NCBI GenBank assembly: GCA_026396375.1
Contig: JAPLWW010000104.1
Coordinates: 1 to 25,233 of the forward strand
Reading direction: 5' to 3'
DNA from: Microcaldota archaeon
GTDB lineage: Archaea > Micrarchaeota > Micrarchaeia > Anstonellales > J096
Length of the DNA stretch: 25,233 nt
The position numbers were made by a program, and so were the translations under genes. Numbering within the stretch: position 1 is the stretch's first letter; each line of letters opens with the position of its first letter. Of the stretch, positions 1 through 7,489 are shown one piece after another. The notes beneath the pieces are model-generated. The model saw nothing but the letters and a program-made list of their open reading frames with translations, was not told the DNA's origin and made no database searches.

Positions 1-577
1 CTAAAGTTACCTTTCCCTTGAGCCAGAGAGGTCCGCTTGAGCCCTCTTCCGGATCCTCAGTTATCCCAATGGATTGATCCAGGTTAGGCTCAATGCCCTT
101 CCCTGTCTCCTTGTCGCACGCAACCAATCTTCCTGAAGGGCAATTGCCAGCCTGCCTTATTGCAAGATCCCTTGCCTCATCATTGAAAGAATTCCTGGTG
201 AGGTTCCATGTTCCCCCAACGCGGTGGCAGAATCTTCCGAGCGAGCACAGCTCCTCATTGTCCCTGAGGATCAAGCCTGGACCAGTAATCTTTTTTGCGC
301 AATCCTTATATTTCTCGGTTGCCGCTGTCTCAGTTCCGTCAAATTTAGTGCTTATGTGATGCCCGTCGCAATATGGCTTGCTGTTTGAGTTTCCGCACCT
401 GCAGAGAGAATATGCCTCCTGTTTTGGAAACGTTTTCCCTTTTTTCCATTCCTCAGGCTGATCATCTTTTCTGTTCCTTGCAACAAGATCCATCTGCAAA
501 GGCAGATTTCCGGATATGATATAGGGCCCGTTCTTGGAGATTGTTACTTTGCATTTTGGTTTTTCCTCCTTTGCCAT
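1..577 (-). CDS. CDGSH-type iron-sulfur protein, C-terminus cut by window edge
   Basis: 192 residues are visible from an ATG at 577, and the frame runs off the left edge. Residues 59-74 form a CDGSH motif: Cys59-x-Cys61, Pro68, Cys70-Asp-Gly and His74. This is the 3Cys-1His ligand set of a [2Fe-2S] cluster, although the residue before the ligand His is itself His rather than the usual Ser/Ala/Thr. Further Cys at 93, 111, 117, 146 and 154 lie in the middle section. The visible end contains GPLWLKG, which in multi-domain archaeal and bacterial CDGSH proteins typically opens a second CDGSH unit, so that unit probably lies outside the window. No signal peptide is seen, so it is probably cytoplasmic. 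The substrate or electron partner is unknown. The start was chosen as the first ATG of the frame; the coding sequence ends 12 bp downstream of the minus-strand membrane-protein gene. Confidence 0.85.
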   Translation of the reverse strand, partial: MAKEEKPKCKVTISKNGPYIISGNLPLQMDLVARNRKDDQPEEWKKGKTFPKQEAYSLCRCGNSNSKPYCDGHHISTKFDGTETAATEKYKDCAKKITGPGLILRDNEELCSLGRFCHRVGGTWNLTRNSFNDEARDLAIRQAGNCPSGRLVACDKETGKGIEPNLDQSIGITEDPEEGSSGPLWLKGKVTL

Positions 578-589
578 CAAGACACCGGG

Positions 590-892
590 TTATTGCTTTT
601 GATGAAGAGTAACGATTATCATTGTGGATATCAGGGTTATCAGGAATGCGATCGCAAGCTCGTAGTTCCATCCGCTCACGGGCACAAATGTCACGAGAGT
701 GGTGTTTATCGCCTTCTGCCAGAAAAGGGCTGAAACCACGCCCAAAGCCGTGGATATGACTATGATGAACTGGTTGGCCACCTCCTTCTCCTTATCCGCC
801 AATATCGCCTGTTCCTTGAGCTTCCTTATCTCCTGCTTGTTTTCCTTTATCTCCTCCTTCAGATCAGATCTGGTTGCCGCGCTCAGTTCCAT
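590..892 (-). CDS. small membrane protein, DUF5654-like
   Basis: 100 residues. Residues 5-38 form a charged, heptad-like helix rich in Lys and Glu. Two hydrophobic segments follow at about 41-62 and 77-95, separated by a short loop. The order (charged helix, a segment with SALFWQKAIN, a second helix) resembles the archaeal DUF5654 family as I remember it; that assignment is by eye. The function is unknown. The ATG at 892 lies about 27 bp from a TATA-like element at 915-922, which suggests a leaderless transcript. It is followed 12 bp later by the CDGSH gene and may be co-transcribed with it. Confidence 0.7.
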   Translation of the reverse strand: MELSAATRSDLKEEIKENKQEIRKLKEQAILADKEKEVANQFIIVISTALGVVSALFWQKAINTTLVTFVPVSGWNYELAIAFLITLISTMIIVTLHQKQ

Positions 893-912
893 GGCGGATT
901 ATGAGAAGGCAA

Positions 913-924
913 CATTTTTATTGG
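913..924 (-). promoter_or_regulatory. TATA box of the DUF5654-like gene
   Basis: On the minus strand the sequence reads CCAATAAAAATG. Its centre is about 27 bp before the ATG at 892, the expected spacing for a leaderless archaeal transcript. Confidence 0.45.
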
Positions 925-1009
925 TTTGTCTTATCCAAGGAGGGTAGGGATGGCGGATATATTTTTTGGTTGAAGACAAAAATAGTTTTTCTTTCCCGTA
1001 GGCGGATTT

Positions 1010-1029
1010 CTTTTTTCTAAAGAAAAAAG
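1010..1029 (-). terminator. T-run/inverted repeat terminator after tRNA-Asn
   Basis: A perfect 9-bp inverted repeat with a 2-nt centre (CTTTTTTCT-AA-AGAAAAAAG) begins 2 nt after the tRNA discriminator base. On the minus strand the tRNA is followed at once by a run of six T, the usual archaeal termination signal. The inverted repeat gives T-runs on both strands, but no plus-strand gene needs one here. Confidence 0.6.
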
Positions 1030-1031
1030 GT

Positions 1032-1104
1032 CGCCCCGAGCAGGATTTGAACCTGCGGCCTTCCGATTAACAGTCGGACGCTCTACCAGCTGAGCTACCG
1101 AGGC
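1032..1104 (-). tRNA. tRNA-Asn (GTT anticodon)
   Basis: The minus strand folds as a full cloverleaf. The acceptor stem is GCCTCGG paired with TCGGGGC (with G-U pairs), and the D arm begins TAGCTCAGCTGGTAGAGC. The anticodon loop CTGTTAATC carries GTT, and the T arm is GCAGG-TTCAAAT-CCTGC. The discriminator is G, as usual for tRNA-Asn. No CCA is encoded (the next bases are ACC) and there is no intron. Confidence 0.95.
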
Positions 1105-1131
1105 TTGAAGTGTTTTTTATTATTTGCCAAA

Positions 1132-1143
1132 CATTTTTAAACG
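1132..1143 (-). promoter_or_regulatory. TATA box for tRNA-Asn
   Basis: On the minus strand CGTTTAAAAATG is centred about 33 bp before the mature tRNA 5' end. This leaves a leader of about 6 nt to be removed by RNase P. It matches the TTTAAA-type boxes elsewhere in the window. Confidence 0.5.
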
Positions 1144-1252
1144 TGATGTGCCCCTTTTCTCGCATCAGAACCAAAAATCAGCAAGGCTTATATTCTTTGA
1201 CTAGCTTAATATTGATGGTAAAACAAGGATAGATGTTCCTTAAGATGGTATC

Positions 1253-1894
1253 ATGGAAATAACGCAGACAAGGCAAAGGCCAAGAAGGCCAATCTTCACG
1301 GAAAGCAGAAGACGAAGACTAATAATAATCGAAGCGCTGAAAATTGACGATAGCCCGAAAAAAACAGAGCTGGCCCTGAGATACTGCGTGCATTACCATG
1401 CGGGCCAGTTCAGGAAGGGGAACAGGGAGCCCTACCACACCCATCCGATTGCAGTGGCGGGGCTGCTTGCAAGGTACGGATACAACGATACTGTAACGCA
1501 GTGCATCGCATATCTTCATGACACGATTGAGGACTCTCCGCTGAGGATGAATGAGCTGACCGATGCTTTCGGATATGAGATATCAAACGGGGTTTACATA
1601 CTTTCAAGGAACAAGGGAAAGATAATAAGCGGGAAAAAGCTTTCGGACGCGGATTACAAGGTAAGGCTGGGATTCGCAAGGAATAAGATAAAGAGAGTTA
1701 AAATAGCTGACATGATAGTCAACACAAGGGACCTTGAGATCCTCAATCCGACAGGGATAGAGCGGAAGATAAATGATTCCGAGACATTCTACATCCCGAT
1801 GGGAAGGGAGATCTGCCCGGTAATGGTAAGCGAGCTGGAGATGAACATCGCGAGATACAAGGGGAAGTTTCTCTTGAAACAGAATGCTAATTAG
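1253..1894 (+). CDS. SpoT/MESH1-like HD-domain (p)ppGpp hydrolase-type protein
   Basis: 213 residues. The N-terminal 30 residues are very basic. The HD fold of RelA/SpoT hydrolases follows: His49 in HYHAGQFRKG, then PYHTHP at 60-65, His89-Asp90 with Glu93-Asp94 in LHDTIED, and Asp153/Asn157 in RVKIADMIVNTRD. These correspond to the Mn-binding and nucleotide-binding residues of the MESH1/SpoT hydrolase domain. No synthetase, TGS or ACT domain is present, so it would be a stand-alone hydrolase. Likely substrates are (p)ppGpp or a related 3'-pyrophosphorylated nucleotide (MESH1 also accepts NADPH); which one is unknown. It ends 9 bp before the SLOG-type gene and is probably co-transcribed with it. 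Confidence 0.8.
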   Translation: MEITQTRQRPRRPIFTESRRRRLIIIEALKIDDSPKKTELALRYCVHYHAGQFRKGNREPYHTHPIAVAGLLARYGYNDTVTQCIAYLHDTIEDSPLRMNELTDAFGYEISNGVYILSRNKGKIISGKKLSDADYKVRLGFARNKIKRVKIADMIVNTRDLEILNPTGIERKINDSETFYIPMGREICPVMVSELEMNIARYKGKFLLKQNAN

Positions 1895-1903
1895 GATGAT
1901 CCT

Positions 1904-2449
1904 ATGAAAATAAGCTTGCTGGGGCCAACGAACATGAAGAAGTTCTCTTCTATAATAGGAAGGGACCTTGGCCAAATTGAATCCGAGGCAAGGGAAATCG
2001 GAAGGATAATAGCAAAAAGCGGGAACCAGCTTGTGGTGGTTTTCAATTATGCAGGCATGCTGAAACTGGTCGGGGATTCATACAAGTCAAACGGAGGAAA
2101 ATTGGAAATGCTTTATACTGAGAACGATTATGACTGGTACACAAAGCCATACATGGATCATCTTGGTGAGGCTGATGTCAAGGTGAAAACAGACGGCTGG
2201 CATGACATGCTCCTGAAATTGGTGAAGGATTCTGACATTGTCGTTTGCGCCGGCCTTTCCGCAGGAGTGTTCGCGGAATTGGGATACATGAAATGGAACA
2301 CCCAGGAAAAGAAGGGAAGCGTGAAATCCCTGATAGGAATTAAGGAATTCATCAGGGACTGGAAGTTCCCGCCGGAATTATCTTTTGAGATGAACCACTT
2401 CATGAGCATTGTTCCGGTTTCGGAATTGGAAAATGCACTTAAGTTATAG
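1904..2449 (+). CDS. SLOG/LOG-superfamily Rossmann protein
   Basis: 181 residues. It starts with a beta strand and nucleotide-type loop (MKISLLGPTNMKKF), then a helix, then NQLVVVFNYAGM. It has a late motif VVCAGLSAGVFAELGYMKW (about 111-129) in the place of the GGxGTxxE segment of lysine-decarboxylase-like (LOG) and DprA-type SLOG proteins. The canonical PGGxGT signature is degraded, so phosphoribohydrolase activity is doubtful and a ligand-binding role is equally possible. It is 9 bp behind the HD hydrolase and 12 bp ahead of the small basic protein gene. Pairing an HD nucleotide hydrolase with a SLOG fold suggests nucleotide-signal metabolism; this is inference. Confidence 0.65.
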   Translation: MKISLLGPTNMKKFSSIIGRDLGQIESEAREIGRIIAKSGNQLVVVFNYAGMLKLVGDSYKSNGGKLEMLYTENDYDWYTKPYMDHLGEADVKVKTDGWHDMLLKLVKDSDIVVCAGLSAGVFAELGYMKWNTQEKKGSVKSLIGIKEFIRDWKFPPELSFEMNHFMSIVPVSELENALKL

Positions 2450-2461
2450 GCAGCTGATATT

Positions 2462-2635
2462 ATGGAAACAAGGCGCATAAGATCAAGGCTTAGAAAATCC
2501 ATCTATATAAAGAGGAGGAGAAAGAGAATTGCAAAGCTTGAAAGCATGAAGCTGGAGAGCGAGAATATAATAAAGGGTTTTCTGAGGCACGCATTCAGCT
2601 GGAAAAACAGGCTGGCTTCTGGAGACAAGATCTGA
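2462..2635 (+). CDS. small highly basic protein, unknown function
   Basis: 57 residues, ATG at 2462, TGA at 2633. The first half is extremely rich in Arg and Lys (for example IKRRRKRIAK) and predicted helical. The second half has KSMKLES-like amphipathic character and ends in an aromatic-containing segment. No Cys, no signal, no family recognised. It sits 12 bp after the SLOG-type gene in the same orientation and its codon choice (AGG, ATA, AAG) fits the neighbours, so I take it as real. Its charge suggests nucleic-acid or ribosome binding; this is inference only. Confidence 0.55.
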   Translation: METRRIRSRLRKSIYIKRRRKRIAKLESMKLESENIIKGFLRHAFSWKNRLASGDKI

Positions 2636-2654
2636 ATTCTTTTGGTATCTGAAA

Positions 2655-2670
2655 GATATATATATTTATC
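2655..2670 (+). promoter_or_regulatory. AT-rich TATA-type promoter before the small membrane protein
   Basis: The run GATATATATATATTTATC is centred near 2661. A start of transcription about 27 bp later falls at 2684-2696, on the two candidate ATG codons. This argues against the in-frame TTG at 2642 as a start. Confidence 0.45.
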
Positions 2671-2683
2671 TAATCAAACTAAA

Positions 2684-2917
2684 ATGGGGATTAAAATGAA
2701 TGAGGATATGTCTGCAATTGTGAAAATATTTGGATTCGCTTTTATAGGATATAGCATAAGCATTTGGTTGGTTCACACTCTGGCGTTAATTCCCGTTTTT
2801 GTATTTGCAAGCGGCATGATGATGATAACAGATCAGGGCAAATCGACGTTAAAAAGCATAGTCGTACTTCTAGTATTACTTTACATATCTCTGTTTTTAT
2901 TTAGAATTCCCCTATAA
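2684..2917 (+). CDS. small two-helix membrane protein, unknown
   Basis: 77 residues from ATG 2684; ATG 2696 (73 residues) is also possible. There are two long hydrophobic segments, at about 11-44 (with an internal kink near HTL) and 55-74, joined by a short polar loop (TDQGKSTLKS). There is no cleavable signal and no recognised family. An in-frame TTG at 2642 was rejected because the promoter-like TATA run would then lie inside the gene. It precedes the ribosomal operon promoter and follows the HD/SLOG group; no functional link is evident. Confidence 0.5.
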   Translation: MGIKMNEDMSAIVKIFGFAFIGYSISIWLVHTLALIPVFVFASGMMMITDQGKSTLKSIVVLLVLLYISLFLFRIPL

Positions 2918-2960
2918 TTTTTTATTTAATTAAAAGAAACAGAATCAAAACCGTCAGAAA

Positions 2961-2972
2961 CGTTTAAAAACC
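2961..2972 (+). promoter_or_regulatory. main promoter of the ribosomal-protein cluster
   Basis: CGTTTAAAAACC is a good archaeal TATA box. Transcription would start near 2992, giving a leader of about 80 nt before the uL3 ATG. It is the only strong TATA-like element between the preceding gene and uL3. Confidence 0.6.
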
Positions 2973-3005
2973 TTTTCATATCTATGCTTTACCTATCTAT
3001 ATATT

Positions 3006-3051
3006 GCATCGGAGCAATCCGCTGCTTGGGCATCCCATTGCGGGCAATGCC
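3006..3051 (+). promoter_or_regulatory. two adjacent hairpins in the uL3 leader
   Basis: Hairpin A (3006-3025) has stem GCA, a T-C mismatch, stem CGGA, a GCAA tetraloop of the GNRA class, TCCG and TGC. Hairpin B (3029-3051) pairs GGCAT with ATGCC and CCC with GGG, with a CA bulge. Three bases separate them, and the GGTG site of uL3 follows at 3061-3064. Most inferred leaders in this window are very short, so a structured leader here is notable and could be a site of ribosomal-protein autoregulation. That role is inference. Confidence 0.45.
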
Positions 3052-3071
3052 GGATACATAGGTGAGCAAAC

Positions 3072-4025
3072 ATGTCAGACATAAACAAACCACGAAGAGG
3101 ATCGCTTGCGCTAAGGCCCAGGAAAAGGGCAGACTCGCAGGTTCCGGAAATCTCCCACTGGCCTGAAGTGAAGGACAAGGCAGTCTTGGATTTCCCGGCA
3201 TACAAGGCAGGCATGACCACAGTCAGCTTTGTCGACACCACAAAGGCGCCGACAGGGGGAATGGAAATAACAGTGGGCGCAACGATATTGGAGGCTCCTC
3301 CGGTAGTCATCTATGGCATAAGGGGATACTGCGAAGGAAACTCATACGACATTTTCACAGACAACAAGGAGATAATAAAGAACATAGCCCCAAAGAGCGG
3401 GGCTGCAAAAACATCATTCAACGATTCATTGGAATATGATGACATAAGGCTTCTTGCCTATGCCCAGCCGTACAAGACAAAGATGGGAAAGAAGCACATT
3501 GAAAGGATGGAGATGGGAATAGGAGGATCATCATCAAAGGAAAAGCTGGAATTCGCAAAATCCATTTTGGGAAAGGAGATAAGCGTCGCAGATGTCCTGA
3601 AATCAGGCCAGTATGTTGACGCGGTTGGAATAACGAAAGGAAAGGGATGGCAGGGAGTCATCAAAAGGTTCCATGCAGCAAAGCAGAGGCCAAAGGCAAC
3701 GGGAAAAGTCAGGCATACGGCCCCAATAGGAGCCTTCAAGCCAGGATATGTCATGTACACTGCGCCAAGGGCGGGGCAGATGGGATACCACAGGAGGGTT
3801 GAGCTCTCCAAATTGATAGTGAAGGTGGGGAAATCCGCAAACGCGGCGGATGTGAATCCTTCTTCAGGATTCCCGCACTACGGATTCGTTACAACAGATT
3901 TCATATTAGTGAAAGGCTCGATTCCAGGGCCTGCAAAAAGGATGGTCAGGCTAAGGTACGCGATGAGAAAGCCGGACAACATCAAGGCAGAGACAAGCTT
4001 CATTTCAAAGGAGCCTAAGAACTGA
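3072..4025 (+). CDS. rpl3: ribosomal protein uL3 (archaeal L3)
   Basis: 317 residues, slightly shorter than the usual archaeal L3 (about 330-350). The N-terminus carries the archaeal/eukaryotic RRGSLALRPRKRA segment. WQGVIKRF (about 194-201) and MGYHRRVELSK (about 238-248) are the conserved L3 core motifs that reach toward the peptidyl-transferase centre. It assembles early on 23S rRNA near the 3' end. GGTG lies 7 bp before the ATG. First gene of the cluster; 10 bp to uL4. Confidence 0.97.
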   Translation: MSDINKPRRGSLALRPRKRADSQVPEISHWPEVKDKAVLDFPAYKAGMTTVSFVDTTKAPTGGMEITVGATILEAPPVVIYGIRGYCEGNSYDIFTDNKEIIKNIAPKSGAAKTSFNDSLEYDDIRLLAYAQPYKTKMGKKHIERMEMGIGGSSSKEKLEFAKSILGKEISVADVLKSGQYVDAVGITKGKGWQGVIKRFHAAKQRPKATGKVRHTAPIGAFKPGYVMYTAPRAGQMGYHRRVELSKLIVKVGKSANAADVNPSSGFPHYGFVTTDFILVKGSIPGPAKRMVRLRYAMRKPDNIKAETSFISKEPKN

Positions 4026-4035
4026 GGGATGAAAA

Positions 4036-4827
4036 ATGAAACTCAAGGTTTATGATTTGACAGGAAAGGCGGTTGACGAAATACAGATGCCGTTTTCCGA
4101 GGAGGTTAGGGAGGACCTTATCAGGAGGGCAGTCCTTAGCGAGGAAAGCAGGGAGTTCCAGCCAAAGGGAAACTACAGATGGGCAGGATTGCAGACATCC
4201 GCAAAATACATAGGAAGAAAGGAAGCCTATGCGACCCTGAAGAACAGGGGCCAGTCCAAGCTTCCAAGGGAATTCTATGGAGGAGGAAGCCCGGGAAGGG
4301 TAAGGAGGATCCCATCTTCAGTCAAAGGAAGAAGGGCGCATCCGCCTAACGCAGACAAGATCCTGATTGAGCAGATCAACAAGAAGGAATGGCTCAAGGC
4401 GGCAAAATCCGCATTTTCAGCATCATTCGCCCCTGAAAGCGTAAAAAAGAGGGGCCATAAGATAGGGGAAAAATATCCCGCAATTCTCACAGATGATTTT
4501 GAATCATTGAACAAGACAAAGGAAATCGTGAAGGTTCTCGGCATTTTCATTTCAGAGGACATGAAAAAGGCAAAGGACAACAGGCAGAAGATAACAGGGA
4601 TAAGGAGAAGGACAAGGAGCGTGAGGTATCCAAAATCAGCATTGATAATCGCTTCAAAAGGCTCTGCGGTATTGAAGGCTGCGAGGAACATTGCAGGGAT
4701 TGACACGGTTGATCCGAAGGACCTCAAGGTGAAGAACCTTGCTCCGGGATCATTGCCAGGAAGGCCCATTATAATAACCAAGAAGGCTCTTGTTGAGCTT
4801 GAGACACTTTGGGGTGCAAAGAAATGA
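4036..4827 (+). CDS. rpl4: ribosomal protein uL4 (archaeal L4)
   Basis: 263 residues, normal for archaeal L4 (L4e). The central extended loop has the family pattern YGGGSPGRVRRIPSSVKG followed by GRRAHPP, which lines the peptide exit tunnel. RSVRYPKSALIIAS and LAPGSLPGRPIIITKKAL near the C-terminus are typical. The final codons overlap the uL23 start as ATGA at 4824-4827, which couples translation of the two genes. Confidence 0.96.
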   Translation: MKLKVYDLTGKAVDEIQMPFSEEVREDLIRRAVLSEESREFQPKGNYRWAGLQTSAKYIGRKEAYATLKNRGQSKLPREFYGGGSPGRVRRIPSSVKGRRAHPPNADKILIEQINKKEWLKAAKSAFSASFAPESVKKRGHKIGEKYPAILTDDFESLNKTKEIVKVLGIFISEDMKKAKDNRQKITGIRRRTRSVRYPKSALIIASKGSAVLKAARNIAGIDTVDPKDLKVKNLAPGSLPGRPIIITKKALVELETLWGAKK

Positions 4828-5072
4828 TAGTCAAAGGCGTTGTAAGGACGGAAAAAGCCGTGAATATGGCAAGCTTCAGGAAAACAATGGCATTTGTGGT
4901 AGTCAACACTGCCAAGAAGCCAGAAATAAAAACAGCAATAGAAAAATTGCTTGGCAAGAAGATAGTGAATGTAAGGACCCAGATAAACTACAAAGGCAAG
5001 AAGATAGCCTACGTTACGTTCGCAAAAGACGTTGATGTTGAGGAATTGGCAGCCTCGCTTAACCTAGTTTAA
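4824..5072 (+). CDS. rpl23: ribosomal protein uL23
   Basis: 82 residues from the ATG at 4824, which is the usual archaeal length. A longer reading from TTG 4809 was rejected because the GGGGTG ribosome site (4811-4816) would then lie inside the gene. The fold pattern EKAVN, MAFVVVNTAKKPEIKTAIEKLLGKKI and VNVRTQINYKGKK-like segments match uL23. It sits at the tunnel exit, where SRP and chaperones dock. The ATGA overlap with uL4 implies translational coupling. Confidence 0.95.
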   Translation: MIVKGVVRTEKAVNMASFRKTMAFVVVNTAKKPEIKTAIEKLLGKKIVNVRTQINYKGKKIAYVTFAKDVDVEELAASLNLV

Positions 5073-5083
5073 AGGTGTTATAG

Positions 5084-5836
5084 ATGGGAAAACGATTAAA
5101 GCAGCAGGTAAGGGGAAAGGGAACGCCAAGGTACAAGGCGCCCAGCCACAGGTTCAAGGTAGACCTTTCATACAGGAACTATGACGACATCGAGAAAACA
5201 GGAGTGATCACAGGGGAAGTTATAGGATTTGTCGACGATCCTGGAAGGACAGGCATTCTCGCATTATTGAAATTGGATGACAACACGGAGCTTCATATCC
5301 TGGCTCCTGAAGGGATAGCCCTGGGAGACAGGATAGAGATTGGATCACAGGCAAAGGTTAACATCGGGAACATCCTGCCGCTATATGCAATACCTGACGG
5401 AATGTTCATCTATAATCTTGAGATAAGGCCAGGCGACGGGGGAAAGCTGGTCAAGGCATCAGGAAATTACGCAACAATCGTCTCTAAAGATGACAAGTAT
5501 GTTTATGTGAAGATGCCAAGCAAAAAGATAATCACGTTTGATCCTGACGCAAGGGCCCAGATAGGGGTCATCTGCGGAGGGGGAGTAAAGGACAAGCCTT
5601 TGCTAAAGGCAGGAACCGCATTCCACAAGATGCATGCAAGGAACAGGAGATGGCCAGGAAACAGGGGAGTCAAGATGTCTCCGGTTGACCATCCGTTTGG
5701 AGGGAAGCAGCACCACAAGGGCAAGTCCAGCAGCGTGGCAAGGGGAGCGCCTCCGGGAAGAAAGGTGGGCCACATTGCCTCAAGGCAGACAGGAAGGAGG
5801 GGAAAGGCTGCCCAGAATACAACGAGGGGTGAATAG
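5084..5836 (+). CDS. rpl2: ribosomal protein uL2
   Basis: 250 residues. It has an N-terminal QQVRGKGTPRYKAPSHR, a central OB-type barrel (GRTGILALLKLDD, LHILAPEG) and an SH3-like section. The C-terminal signature SPVDHPFGGKQHHKGK near residue 200 carries the conserved His required for peptidyl-transferase centre integrity. The spacer to uL23 carries AGGTG. The last codons (GGGGTGAATAG) also serve as the ribosome site of uS19. Confidence 0.97.
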   Translation: MGKRLKQQVRGKGTPRYKAPSHRFKVDLSYRNYDDIEKTGVITGEVIGFVDDPGRTGILALLKLDDNTELHILAPEGIALGDRIEIGSQAKVNIGNILPLYAIPDGMFIYNLEIRPGDGGKLVKASGNYATIVSKDDKYVYVKMPSKKIITFDPDARAQIGVICGGGVKDKPLLKAGTAFHKMHARNRRWPGNRGVKMSPVDHPFGGKQHHKGKSSSVARGAPPGRKVGHIASRQTGRRGKAAQNTTRGE

Positions 5837-5838
5837 TC

Positions 5839-6243
5839 ATGTTGAAAAAACCGATGTACAGGGGAATGGAGGAGGAACAGCTTAAGCAGATGCCTATGGA
5901 GGCATTCGCGAAGATAGTCAAATCAAGGGGAAGAAGGGCTATTTTGAGGGCATTGAAGGGGCTCAACATCGAGTACATGGCCCTTGTCGACAGCATAAGG
6001 GACAAGAAAAAGAAGAACATCAGCAAGCCCATAAGGACCCATTGCAGGGAGGCAGTCATAATCCCGGAATGGCTCGGCATGAACTTCAAGGTTTACAACG
6101 GAAAGGAATGGAAGGACGTAGAGATTACAGTGGATAGATTGGGGCACAGGCTGGGAGAATACAGCTATACTTCGTTCTTCTCGAAGCACTCAGGACCCGG
6201 TATTGGAGCAACCAGGGGAAGCAAATTCATCTCTGTCAAGTAA
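5839..6243 (+). CDS. rps19: ribosomal protein uS19
   Basis: 134 residues. The family core is PIRTHCREAVIIPEWLG (about 73-89), then FKVYNGKEW and GHRLGEYSYT, which binds the 16S rRNA head with uS13. An archaeal N-terminal helix (EEEQLKQMPMEAFAKIVKSRGRRAILR) precedes it. ATG 5839 is 2 bp after the uL2 stop, with the Shine-Dalgarno site inside the end of uL2. Confidence 0.97.
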   Translation: MLKKPMYRGMEEEQLKQMPMEAFAKIVKSRGRRAILRALKGLNIEYMALVDSIRDKKKKNISKPIRTHCREAVIIPEWLGMNFKVYNGKEWKDVEITVDRLGHRLGEYSYTSFFSKHSGPGIGATRGSKFISVK

Positions 6244-6254
6244 AGGTGTAAAAC

Positions 6255-6797
6255 ATGTATAAGTATTCAACAAAGTTCAAGGATGAATCCAAGGTTGCGA
6301 AGGCCAGGGTCGAGGACGTTGACGCAAGCTTCAAGGACCTTATCGCGGTATGCGACAATATAAGGTTGAGAAGGACAGACATAGCCCTTGACATGCTTGA
6401 AAAAGCAAGCAAGGGCCTTATCCCGCTCAGGTATTGGAAGCACAACGCCCACATGGGGCACAGGCACGAGCTTCTGGGCCAGAAGGGAAGGTATCCGAAG
6501 AAAGCTGCAGGGATAGTTCTCAAGGCTCTCAAAAGCGTAATCTCAAACGCAAGGGCCAAGGGCCTTGGGGAAGACAGATTGATAGTGATCCACGCAGCGG
6601 CGAACAAGCAGAACATTTACAGGAGGCTTCAGCCAAAAGGGCTCAGGAAAAGGCACGATTACGAGACAGCGAGGATAGAATTGGCAGTCGCAGAGATAGT
6701 GAGAAAGGAAAAGCCGGCCAAAGCGAAGAAGGAGCCAACGAAGGCAGAAAAGCCCCATAAGGCAAAGGAGCCCAAGGCTAGCGAGGCCAAGCAATAG
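6255..6797 (+). CDS. rpl22: ribosomal protein uL22 with charged low-complexity tail
   Basis: 180 residues; the archaeal core is about 150. The conserved parts are ALDMLEKASKGLIPLRYW, NAHMGHRHELLGQKGRYPKKAA, the hairpin that lines the exit tunnel, and LIVIHAAANKQNIYRRLQPKG near 115-137. From about residue 150 it changes to a Lys/Ala/Glu/Pro tail with repeated KAEKP/KAKEP units not needed for the fold. AAGGTG precedes the ATG by 7 bp. The tail is shared in style with uL29 and uL24. Confidence 0.96.
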   Translation: MYKYSTKFKDESKVAKARVEDVDASFKDLIAVCDNIRLRRTDIALDMLEKASKGLIPLRYWKHNAHMGHRHELLGQKGRYPKKAAGIVLKALKSVISNARAKGLGEDRLIVIHAAANKQNIYRRLQPKGLRKRHDYETARIELAVAEIVRKEKPAKAKKEPTKAEKPHKAKEPKASEAKQ

Positions 6798-6805
6798 GTG
6801 ATTTC

Positions 6806-7489
6806 ATGGTAATGAAAAGCATAAGGAAAAAATTCATCGAGGAGCCAGTGCTGAAGATGAAGATAATCGAGTTCCTTGAGAAATATTTTTCAAGAGTATG
6901 GATAGCAAACATTGACATCAAGAGGTCGCCCATAGAGACCAGGATCTACCTTGAGGTCATGGATCCCAGAGGCTTTATGAACAAAAGGAGCAGGGTCATA
7001 TCAAGGGCCGCGGAGATGCTTTCAAAGGAGTTCAACATCGACAATCCGAAGATAAGCCTCATAGAAATCAGAAACCCCTGGCTTGAGCCAAGAATAGTGG
7101 CAAGGAAGGCCGCTAAGGAGCTTGAGATGGGAAAGAAGGCAAGGGCAATCCTTTACAAGCTTCTCAACAATATCATGCAGAACGGCGCAGTCGGCGCAGA
7201 GATCGTTGCTTTGGGAAAGATAGGGGCCAAGGGAGCAAAATCCAAGAAGGTCAAGGTTTATGCAGGATTCGTGCCAAAGGCAGGAAACCCTGTCAAGGAT
7301 GTAAGGACTGTCCATTACGCAACTGTAACCAAATCAGGAGTCATTGGAATAACAGTAAGGATAGCGCCTCCGGGAATCTATCTTCCAGACAAGATGGACA
7401 GGATGAAAAAGGAGATTGTGATCGAGGAAGGGCCAGCAAAGGCTGAAGAGACAAAAGAGGTGGCTACCGATGCCGTTGCCAAAAGCTAA
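6806..7489 (+). CDS. rps3: ribosomal protein uS3
   Basis: 227 residues. The N-terminal half is the type-2 KH domain, with IETRIYLEVMDPRGFMNKRSRVI-like strands in place of the classical GxxG. The C-terminal half has NNIMQNGAVGAEIVALGKIGAKGAKSKKVKVYAGFVPKAG, the uS3 C-domain at the mRNA entry site. The last 20 residues are an acidic Ala/Glu tail. GGTGAT overlaps the uL22 stop, 2 bp before the spacer to ATG 6806; ATG 6812 is an alternative start. The 3' end overlaps uL29 by 20 bp. Confidence 0.96.
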   Translation: MVMKSIRKKFIEEPVLKMKIIEFLEKYFSRVWIANIDIKRSPIETRIYLEVMDPRGFMNKRSRVISRAAEMLSKEFNIDNPKISLIEIRNPWLEPRIVARKAAKELEMGKKARAILYKLLNNIMQNGAVGAEIVALGKIGAKGAKSKKVKVYAGFVPKAGNPVKDVRTVHYATVTKSGVIGITVRIAPPGIYLPDKMDRMKKEIVIEEGPAKAEETKEVATDAVAKS

